Part shown: positions 1-5,433 of the stretch, in pieces | How the letters are laid out: the number at the start of each line of letters is the position of its first letter | How positions within the stretch are numbered: position 1 is the first letter of the stretch | Origin: Thermoplasmata archaeon | Lineage (GTDB): Archaea; Thermoplasmatota; Thermoplasmata; Thermoplasmatales; Thermoplasmataceae | Direction: 5' to 3' | Assembly (NCBI GenBank): GCA_021850835.1 | Contig: JAJZKS010000109.1 | Coordinates: 1 to 6,291 of the forward strand | Length of the DNA: 6,291 nucleotides | Notes under the pieces: model-generated | The model's input: the letters and a program-made list of their open reading frames with translations, nothing else | Database searches by the model: none | What the model was told of the DNA's origin: nothing | Position numbers and translations under genes: made by a program

Positions 1-1121
1 AAGAATGCGACGTCATATGCAATCTTAATGAGCGCAGCGGAGAAGAACACCCCTTCGGGAAATACTTCAAACAGGAGGCCCGCGAGGCCTGGGCCAGGTA
101 TCTGGAGACCATTCCTTACGCCGAGGAAAATCGAATTCCCTGCAACTCTGGCGTCGCTTGGGATCATGGTGTTCACTAGGCTGTCCCTGGGAGGGACATC
201 CATCTGGCTGGTGGTCTGCCTGAGATACAGGAAGACTTCGCTGATGAGAAGGCTGTGGAATACCGGTACAAGAAAGAGCATAACGTTGCTGAAAAGGTGC
301 GTATATACCATTGTCCTCACAAGGCCTATACCCTTGGAAATGCGTCCCGAAAGGATAACTGAAATGGCTGTGACAATGTTTACAATGACGAATATCAGGC
401 CGGCTCCGGAGAGGCTTATGCCGTAAACAACCTTGAACCACAGGGTGATTATTGCCGTGTTAACCAGCCCGCCCCCAAGGGAGTCCACTGAAAAAAGCGC
501 TGCAAGCGTTTTTACGTTCCTTCTCACCTCAGGATCGGCTATTGCCTGCTTCTGGGCCTTGGGCTTGAGGTCCGGGAACTTGAGCCAGAGGTATATGGTC
601 ACCTGGAGGAGTGACAGCAGGAAATCAATGAGAAATATGGTTTCAAAACTCACACCAGTGTCAAAGTACAGGAAGGCGCTGGCAATGGCACCGCTTGCAT
701 AGGAAGCGAAGTTGTACAGAGAGAACATCATGGTTTTCCTGTGCTGGTCTTCTATGGAAAGGCTGATGGTGTACTGTTCGAGGGACTGGTTTGTGGTGAG
801 ATCCCTGCCCGCAAAGGAAAGCGCACCCACGACCATTGCCAGTATGAGGAAGTAGATGTCATTGCCAATGTACAGTATGAGCAGAGATACGCTGAAAAGC
901 ACTGAAAGAAGGGCAAGTTTGGTCTTTATCCTCATCTTAGCCGCGGTGAACAGGTAAAGGAAAAGCGTCGACACTCCAAGGCTCACTAGCACTATTATGG
1001 AAGTGTAAAGGGCACTGTAACCTAGAAATGAAACATAAAACGGGATGGAAATTGCAAGTGATGAAAATATGAATGATCGAATGGCCTTGGCCAGCGAAAG
1101 CATTGGTCCGGGTCTAGGCAT
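1..1121 (-). CDS. Major facilitator superfamily (MFS) transporter, 3' end beyond the window
   Basis: An uninterrupted minus-strand frame gives 373 residues from ATG 1121 to the left edge with no stop, so the C-terminus is missing, probably by only a few tens of residues given usual MFS lengths. The product is a multi-spanning membrane protein with successive hydrophobic helices, beginning around residues 15-45 (ISIPFYVSFLGYSALY). It has a charged central loop (KFPDLKPKAQKQ), then a second half opening with D-S-L-G-G-G-L. The segment around residues 305-316 (Q-M-D-V-P-P-R-D-S) matches the conserved loop of drug/sugar-efflux-like MFS proteins. It should be a secondary transporter in the cytoplasmic membrane; the substrate cannot be read from sequence. 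It lies 50 bp downstream of the Lrp-like regulator on the same strand, so co-transcription or local control is likely. ATG 1121 has a modest GGGAG 10 nt upstream; Met7 (ATG 1103) is an alternative start. MFS assignment is firm, subfamily is not. Confidence 0.88.
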   Translation of the reverse strand, partial: MPRPGPMLSLAKAIRSFIFSSLAISIPFYVSFLGYSALYTSIIVLVSLGVSTLFLYLFTAAKMRIKTKLALLSVLFSVSLLILYIGNDIYFLILAMVVGALSFAGRDLTTNQSLEQYTISLSIEDQHRKTMMFSLYNFASYASGAIASAFLYFDTGVSFETIFLIDFLLSLLQVTIYLWLKFPDLKPKAQKQAIADPEVRRNVKTLAALFSVDSLGGGLVNTAIITLWFKVVYGISLSGAGLIFVIVNIVTAISVILSGRISKGIGLVRTMVYTHLFSNVMLFLVPVFHSLLISEVFLYLRQTTSQMDVPPRDSLVNTMIPSDARVAGNSIFLGVRNGLQIPGPGLAGLLFEVFPEGVFFSAALIKIAYDVAF

Positions 1122-1144
1122 GCACTGGCATCTCCCGATGGTTG

Positions 1145-1152
1145 TAAAATTG
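1145..1152 (-). promoter_or_regulatory. Possible TATA-like element for the MFS gene
   Basis: On the minus strand the AT-rich octamer AATTTTAC is centred about 27 bp before ATG 1121, the spacing expected for a leaderless archaeal transcript. It is a weak match and the gene could equally be read through from the regulator upstream. Confidence 0.25.
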
Positions 1153-1171
1153 TTGGTTTATCACAGTGGTT

Positions 1172-1948
1172 TCAGGTGAAGAACTGGTATTCGTAAAGTA
1201 CCATCACATCAGCGTTCCTGTCCACGGACCTGACCCTGGATATGCTCTCCTTTGCAGCCTTCAGGTTCTCTGAGTAGCAGAATAGCACACCGGCGGTGGC
1301 ATCCCTGATGACAAATATGGTCTGGGGCTCAAGCAACTGGGTCAGGGCATTCACAGCATGGGAGAATATTGAGTATATTACAACATCCCCGCCGGACAGG
1401 TCTATTTGGGACACCACTCCAATGAGCCGGTTCTTGATGAGCAGGTTTAGCCTGCGCTTCACCGTCATGTAGGGGAGATCCAGCTTTGAAGCAATATCCG
1501 TGACAGACATCCTCGGGTCCTCTCTCAGGAGCCTGATGATCTCCCTGTCATTGCTGTTGAGGTTCATTCCAACCTGCCCTGTGGGAGGAATATACTTCAT
1601 GACAGGGTCCCCAAGTTCCCTGCCCGCTTCAGCTATCTTCCTTTCCACCTCTTCCACCCGGTCTCCCCTGAAGCCGTAAAGGGTTATTTCCTCAAGGCAT
1701 TTGGTTATGGAAGACACCTCACCGTTGTATTCCTTGTCAGATTTGAATGCAGCGAAACCCTCAACCTTCCCGTCAAGCAACGGGCTTACAATGAGTGAAT
1801 AACCCTTGAGGACCCCGTCCGAAATGAGCTTGTTAATCCTGTACCCCAGGGCCTGTGCAGATATTCCAACATTCTGAGCTATCTGCCTCTGGGAAATCCT
1901 CCCGTCCTTAAGGAGGTTGAAAAGAATTTTCTTGTCCACCTGATCCAT
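1172..1948 (-). CDS. Lrp/AsnC-like transcriptional regulator with two winged-helix domains
   Basis: This 258-residue protein should be a DNA-binding regulator. Residues 1-50 form an AsnC-type winged helix (MDQVDKKILFNLL, then SQRQIAQNVGIS as the helix-turn-helix). Residues 55-118 look like a diverged ferredoxin-like/RAM-type effector domain. Residues 130-178 repeat the winged helix (NSNDREIIRLLREDPRMS, TDIASKLDLPYMTVKRRL), and residues 180-258 form a second alpha/beta domain. The length is about 1.7 times that of a classical one-HTH Lrp, consistent with an internal duplication. The start ATG 1948 has no Shine-Dalgarno site but has a TATA-like element about 34 bp upstream, which fits a nearly leaderless mRNA. 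The gene is divergent from egtB and precedes the MFS gene on the same strand. Both neighbours are plausible targets, by position only. The paired AsnC-like fold also recalls the siroheme decarboxylases AhbA/AhbB, but the two intact HTH units argue for a regulator. Confidence 0.85.
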   Translation of the reverse strand: MDQVDKKILFNLLKDGRISQRQIAQNVGISAQALGYRINKLISDGVLKGYSLIVSPLLDGKVEGFAAFKSDKEYNGEVSSITKCLEEITLYGFRGDRVEEVERKIAEAGRELGDPVMKYIPPTGQVGMNLNSNDREIIRLLREDPRMSVTDIASKLDLPYMTVKRRLNLLIKNRLIGVVSQIDLSGGDVVIYSIFSHAVNALTQLLEPQTIFVIRDATAGVLFCYSENLKAAKESISRVRSVDRNADVMVLYEYQFFT

Positions 1949-1972
1949 TTTCGCTTATCATCGGATAGATTT

Positions 1973-2000
1973 GGCAGTATTATTTACATTCTGTTCTGCC
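1973..2000. promoter_or_regulatory. Inverted arms around the regulator TATA box, candidate operator
   Basis: GGCAG (1973-1977) and CTGCC (1996-2000) are inverted copies 18 bp apart; allowing one mismatch they extend to 7 bp. They bracket the TATA-like element at 1978-1986. The right arm runs into a perfect 8-bp palindrome, TGCCGGCA (1997-2004). A dimeric or tandem-HTH regulator bound here would block TBP, so autoregulation of the Lrp-like gene is plausible and egtB could be co-controlled. The arms are short and could arise by chance. Confidence 0.3.
1978..1986 (-). promoter_or_regulatory. TATA-like element for the Lrp-like regulator
   Basis: The minus-strand reading is TAAATAATA, centred about 34 bp before ATG 1948. 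With the usual archaeal TATA to start-site distance of 25-27 bp, transcription would begin about 8 nt before the ATG, matching the lack of a Shine-Dalgarno site. The plus-strand reading of the same block could also serve egtB, which would then have a leader of about 60 nt. A weaker alternative for egtB is GGTTATGA at 2017-2024. Confidence 0.45.
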
Positions 2001-2057
2001 GGCACGTTTGGAAAAGGTTATGACCAATGAAAGCCATGAAATAGTGCAGAGTGCCCA

Positions 2058-2063
2058 GAGGGG
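2058..2063 (+). promoter_or_regulatory. Shine-Dalgarno site of egtB, supports ATG 2072
   Basis: GAGGGG lies 8 nt before ATG 2072 and is inside the frame if GTG 2051 were used. This favours ATG 2072 as the real start. It overlaps a small potential stem, GCCC (2053-2056) with GGGC (2061-2064). Confidence 0.5.
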
Positions 2064-2071
2064 CTGTACTT

Positions 2072-3349
2072 ATGTATGACGCTGGACCAGAAAGAATTCT
2101 AGACGCTCAGGGCATCCTGGGAAAATTCATCAGTACCAGGAATCTCACAAGAGAGCTGTGCCAACCCCTCGACAGGGATGACTATATGGTCCAGGCAACC
2201 CAGGATACTAGCCCTCCAAAATGGCACCTTGGACATACAACCTGGTTCTTTGAGAAATTCATTCTCAGGCAATTCTCCAGGAACTACAGGCAATTTGATG
2301 AAAGGTTTGACTATGTTTTCAATTCCTATTATGAGACTATAGGTGAATTTGTTCCCAAACCTTCAAGATCGGCCATCTCCCGGCCTTCCCTGGAATCGGT
2401 GCTTGACTACAGGAAGCAGGTTGAGGAATCATTGGGGGAACTTCTCAATGAACAGGGCGATAACCTTGAAGCCCTTAAAAGGGTGGAACTTGGCATCAAC
2501 CATGAACAGCAGCACCAGGAGCTGCTACTAATGGATATCAAGAGGAACTTTTACCAGTCGCCTTACAGGCCGGCTTATGCAAAAGGCAGGAAACCCGCCT
2601 CGTCACGAAGCGTAGAAAATTTCACAGGTTTCCAGGAACAGACAGCCAGGATTGGATTCCACGGCCATGGGTTTGCCTTTGACAATGAAATGCCTGCCCA
2701 CAACGAAATTGTCCCTCCTTTCACCATCTCAAGCCGCCCGGTATCAAACGGGGATTTCGTTGCATTCATAGAGGATGGCGGTTACAGGAAACCGCAATTC
2801 TGGCTTTCTTCAGGGTGGGAATGGCGGCTGGAAAATCATATAGAAATGCCACTTTACTGGGAAATTAATAGTGGAAATTACCGTTATTTCACACTATACG
2901 GCATGCAGGAACTGGATCTTCATGAACCGGTATTGCACATTTCATATTATGAGGCAGACGCCTACGCAAGATGGAAAAACGCAAAGCTGCCAACTGAGCC
3001 CCAGTGGGAGGTCGCAGCCTCCTCACAGGGTTGGGACGAAAAAAACTGGCTCGAAGCGGGATATTTTGCGCCAGTTTCAGATAACAAAACCTCAGGAATC
3101 ACCGGCATGGGCAACGCATGGGAATGGACCCTAAGTGCCTACCTGCCATACCCTGGATTCAGGCCGCTGGAAGGCTCCCTTGGCGAATACAACGGCAAGT
3201 TCATGTCCGGGCAGATGGTGCTCAAGGGGTCAAGTTTCTGCACTCCCAGAGGCCACTCAAGGATCTCCTACAGGAACTTCTATGCGCCTGGAAGCAGGTG
3301 GCAGTTTTCAGGCATGAGGCTTTCAAGGGATGAAGCTAATGGGAACTAA
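2072..3349 (+). CDS. egtB: Hercynine oxygenase / ergothioneine sulfoxide synthase EgtB
   Basis: EgtB is a non-haem iron enzyme that uses O2 to join the sulfur of cysteine or gamma-glutamylcysteine to hercynine as a sulfoxide, the central step of ergothioneine synthesis. From ATG 2072 the protein has 425 residues, normal for the family. Residues 18-160 are a DinB-like domain with the iron-binding histidines expected at H55 (WHLGHTTWFFE) and H144/H148 (NHEQQHQE). Residues 190-421 are an FGE-sulfatase-type domain with family signatures near residues 236-247 (GGYRKPQFWLS), 289-301 (HISYYEADAYARW), 347-353 (GNAWEWT), 371-381 (GEYNGKFMSGQ) and 391-414 (TPRGHSR, then YRNF). The Tyr pair at 86-87 (FNSYYE) resembles cysteine-using type II enzymes. 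GTG 2051 would add seven residues, but GAGGGG at 2058-2063 favours ATG 2072. It is not OvoA, which carries a fused C-terminal methyltransferase. The end overlaps egtD by 20 bp, implying translational coupling. The product should be cytoplasmic. Confidence 0.95.
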   Translation: MYDAGPERILDAQGILGKFISTRNLTRELCQPLDRDDYMVQATQDTSPPKWHLGHTTWFFEKFILRQFSRNYRQFDERFDYVFNSYYETIGEFVPKPSRSAISRPSLESVLDYRKQVEESLGELLNEQGDNLEALKRVELGINHEQQHQELLLMDIKRNFYQSPYRPAYAKGRKPASSRSVENFTGFQEQTARIGFHGHGFAFDNEMPAHNEIVPPFTISSRPVSNGDFVAFIEDGGYRKPQFWLSSGWEWRLENHIEMPLYWEINSGNYRYFTLYGMQELDLHEPVLHISYYEADAYARWKNAKLPTEPQWEVAASSQGWDEKNWLEAGYFAPVSDNKTSGITGMGNAWEWTLSAYLPYPGFRPLEGSLGEYNGKFMSGQMVLKGSSFCTPRGHSRISYRNFYAPGSRWQFSGMRLSRDEANGN

Positions 3350-4292
3350 CCCGATTATAGACCTGAAGCCAAAACTCTCTGACTTCAGGACTGAGGTCCT
3401 TCAGGGCCTTTTGAAGGATCCCAAGGAAACAGACCCAAAGTTCCTCTACGATGAAAGGGGATCAAGCCTTTTTGACAGGATAACTGGACTGGAAGAATAC
3501 TACCCGACCCGGTCTGAAATAGAGATACTTGAGAAGCAGGGGCCGGGCATCGCAGATTACATAGGTGAAATGTCCACAATTATAGAGCTTGGGGGCGGCA
3601 ACGGGTCCAAAGGTGCAATCCTACTGAGATCAGTGAAGTCCCCTGTGGAATACATACTTGTGGATATTTCCAGGGAAGCCCTTGGGCTTGCAGTGAAGAA
3701 CATTTCCTCAGCATACCCTGAACTGGAGGTAAAGGGAGTCTGCGCAGACTACACCAATTACGATGTTATGGCCGGACTGGGAATAAAGGGAAGGAAGAGC
3801 ATAGTCTTCCTGGGATCGACCATCGGTAATATGGAGCCGGAGGAAGCATCACAATTCATTGGCAACTGCAGGAAGGTAATGTCACACGGGGATACCCTGA
3901 CCATCGGTGTTGACCTGAAGAAGGACATCGGAAAGCTTGAGCGTGCATACAACGATTCAAGCGGCATTACAGCCGAGTTCAATGAAAACCTCATTGAAAG
4001 GATAAACCGCACCTTCGGATGCAGTATTGACAGGTCTGCATTCCGCCACCAAGCCTTTTACAACAAGAAGAAGGGAAGGATTGAGATGCATCTGGAAAGC
4101 ACAAAGGACCAGATCATATCACTTGACGGCGTGTCCGTTAATTTCCGGAAAGGGGAGACCATACACACTGAAAACTCATACAAGTATTCCCTTGACGATT
4201 TCAGGACAAAACTGGAAGAGGCCGGCCTGGAAAGTGTAGTATGCTGGACTGACTCAGGCTCCAATTTTGCACTTTTTTCAGCTAAGGCATGA
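3330..4292 (+). CDS. egtD: L-histidine N-alpha-trimethyltransferase EgtD
   Basis: EgtD transfers three methyl groups from S-adenosylmethionine to the alpha-amino group of histidine, giving hercynine, the substrate of EgtB. The 320-residue length matches bacterial EgtD (about 321). Visible family features are FLYDERGS (Y40) and EEYYPTR (Y57/Y58), the tyrosines that line the histidine site; the SAM motif IELGGGNGSKG (85-95); the acidic VDIS loop (111-114) and CADYTN (138-143); GSTIGN with N167, equivalent to the Asn that holds the histidine amino group; and a C-terminal HTENSYKY with E281 and S283, equivalent to the Glu and Ser that bind the imidazole. Residue equivalences come from recalled M. 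smegmatis EgtD structures. The start ATG 3330 has TGAGG 10 nt upstream; ATG 3339 with AAGGG 9 nt upstream is a near-equal alternative. Either way the start lies inside the egtB 3' end, so the two genes form one translationally coupled unit. Confidence 0.95.
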   Translation: MKLMGTNPIIDLKPKLSDFRTEVLQGLLKDPKETDPKFLYDERGSSLFDRITGLEEYYPTRSEIEILEKQGPGIADYIGEMSTIIELGGGNGSKGAILLRSVKSPVEYILVDISREALGLAVKNISSAYPELEVKGVCADYTNYDVMAGLGIKGRKSIVFLGSTIGNMEPEEASQFIGNCRKVMSHGDTLTIGVDLKKDIGKLERAYNDSSGITAEFNENLIERINRTFGCSIDRSAFRHQAFYNKKKGRIEMHLESTKDQIISLDGVSVNFRKGETIHTENSYKYSLDDFRTKLEEAGLESVVCWTDSGSNFALFSAKA

Positions 4293-4294
4293 GG

Positions 4295-4305
4295 TTTTTG
4301 ATTTT
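4295..4305 (+). terminator. Possible T-tract terminator after egtD
   Basis: Just past the egtD stop the plus strand carries TTTTTGATTTT, preceded by a run of six T at 4273-4278 inside the last codons of egtD. U-rich tracts without a hairpin can terminate archaeal transcription. No clear promoter follows before the Nudix gene, so if it acts it is probably partial. Confidence 0.25.
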
Positions 4306-4336
4306 CCTCCTGCACAAATGTTAAAATGAATTCTGC

Positions 4337-4831
4337 ATGGAAGATTGCATGAAGGAAGAGGTCAGCAGCGGAATAGTGGTTTTTCAGGAAGAGAAAGGCA
4401 CAAGGAAATACCTGCTTCTGAACAGGAGAGAAGGTTTCCTGGATTTTCCCAAGGGGCACATAGAGGCGGGAGAATCAGAAGAGATAGCTGCTGAGAGGGA
4501 GACCCTGGAGGAAACGGGATTAACCGTAAAGCCTATCCACGGTTTCAGGAAAGAATCAGAATACTGGTTCCGTGCACCTCCCAGAACCTCAGATGACAGG
4601 TCACTGTCCTATTCGCAGTATGCAAAGAAACGTGGAAGCGGCGAACTCATACACAAGAGGCTTGTTATGTTTCTTGGCAGGGCACTGGAAAACCAATCTC
4701 CCAAAGTATCCATTGAACACACTGGATTCCAGTGGCTGGATTATGAGCAGTGCATGTCAAAATTAAGATACGACAACCAGAGAGAACTCCTTGAAGAAGC
4801 AAACAAATTTCTCTCTGAAGCTGGCAGTTGA
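4337..4831 (+). CDS. Nudix hydrolase, Ap4A hydrolase (NUDT2-like) type
   Basis: A 164-residue cytoplasmic hydrolase. The Nudix box is complete at residues 40-62: G40, E46, R54, E55, E58, E59, G61, in the order GX5EX7REUXEEXGU with Thr in the U position. The preceding LDFPKGH and the C-terminal EHTGFQWLDYEQ with a long final helix (147-160) resemble diadenosine tetraphosphate hydrolases, so splitting of Ap4A or a related dinucleoside polyphosphate is the best guess. Between SEYWFR (75-79) and KRLVMFLG (107-114) there is an unusually long, charged loop of about 27 residues, absent from compact members as I remember them. ATG 4337 is the first in-frame start after a stop at 4322; ATG 4349 is an alternative, and neither has a good Shine-Dalgarno site. 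The gene lies 44 bp after egtD on the same strand with no clear promoter, so it may be the third gene of the egt operon. An RNA 5'-end pyrophosphatase role is possible. Confidence 0.88.
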   Translation: MEDCMKEEVSSGIVVFQEEKGTRKYLLLNRREGFLDFPKGHIEAGESEEIAAERETLEETGLTVKPIHGFRKESEYWFRAPPRTSDDRSLSYSQYAKKRGSGELIHKRLVMFLGRALENQSPKVSIEHTGFQWLDYEQCMSKLRYDNQRELLEEANKFLSEAGS

Positions 4832-4839
4832 AAAGTGTT

Positions 4840-5433
4840 TCAGAATGCCCGCTGCATAATGCCATTGGCAATGCTGTATGAATGATCTGCCCTGATATCC
4901 GGCAGTGAGTGGGCGACCAGTATCACGTCCGCCTTCAGTGAAGTGGATAGTTTCCTTATTTCATCCATGACACCAAATGGATCACTGAGGCTAGAGAGGG
5001 CCTCATCAATGAGAACTGCTTCTGGCCTCCTGTAAAAGGCGGTTGCAAGTGAAACGCGAATTTTCTGGCCCATGCTCAGGTTCCCTACCTTTCCATAGAA
5101 ATCTATCCCGAAACTCTCCTTCAGTTCACTGATCCTTCCGGGATCCCCATCAGGCTTTCCAGGAAAGGCAATATGCCTGTCAACTGAGAGGTTGCCAATG
5201 AATGAACCTGGTGAAATATGCACTATTCCACGCTTCTGCACTTCAACTTCTGTAATATCCCTTCCATTGATACTTATGCTGCCCGACTGGAGCGGGATGA
5301 ATCCTGCCAGCGCATTGAGGAATGTGGATTTCCCCGCACCGTTCTCACCCGACAGGAGGGTGATCCCTTCATCATGGAAACGTGCACTGAGCTCGAATTC
5401 TCCCTGCAGTAGCTTAAACTCTGCCTCAATCAT
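4840..5433 (-). CDS. ABC transporter ATP-binding protein, short, altered Q-loop
   Basis: This is the nucleotide-binding subunit that would power the permease encoded directly upstream. Residues 29-37 are a perfect Walker A (GENGAGKST), 118-123 the signature NLSMGQ (canonical LSGGQ), 139-144 the Walker B AVLIDE with catalytic E144, and H175 the switch histidine (LVAHS). Two points are odd. At 197 residues it is only the core ATPase, with no C-terminal regulatory domain of the ModC/WtpC kind. The Q-loop, usually Y-V-F-Q or similar, reads G-I-V-H-I-S (69-74), so a serine codon (TCA) stands where the glutamine should be. The start ATG follows the permease stop with no intervening base (TAG-ATG), and GGAGG lies 9 nt upstream inside the permease gene, so translation is coupled. 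The gene ends 8 bp from the convergent Nudix gene. Assignment to an importer rests on the neighbour. Confidence 0.9.
   Translation of the reverse strand: MIEAEFKLLQGEFELSARFHDEGITLLSGENGAGKSTFLNALAGFIPLQSGSISINGRDITEVEVQKRGIVHISPGSFIGNLSVDRHIAFPGKPDGDPGRISELKESFGIDFYGKVGNLSMGQKIRVSLATAFYRRPEAVLIDEALSSLSDPFGVMDEIRKLSTSLKADVILVAHSLPDIRADHSYSIANGIMQRAF

Noticed and set aside
28..702. Plus-strand open frames at 28-426 and 433-702 and a minus-strand frame at 67-441
   Set aside because: They overlap the long, edge-truncated minus-strand MFS frame, whose translation has clear membrane helices and MFS motifs. The others show no recognisable domain.
1172..1948. Siroheme decarboxylase AhbA/AhbB
   Set aside because: These share an AsnC-like fold, but this protein carries two complete HTH units, and no haem-pathway gene is nearby.
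2051..2071. GTG 2051 as the egtB start
   Set aside because: It adds only seven residues, has no Shine-Dalgarno site of its own and would place GAGGGG inside the coding region. ATG 2072 has that site 8 nt upstream. It stays possible if the mRNA is leaderless.
2072..3349. OvoA (ovothiol synthase) as the identity of the egtB product
   Set aside because: OvoA has a C-terminal methyltransferase domain in the same chain; this protein ends after the FGE-like domain and is followed by a separate EgtD.
4058..4459. 133-residue minus-strand frame across the egtD-Nudix junction
   Set aside because: It is antisense to two well-supported genes, covers the Nudix N-terminus and has no recognisable family features.
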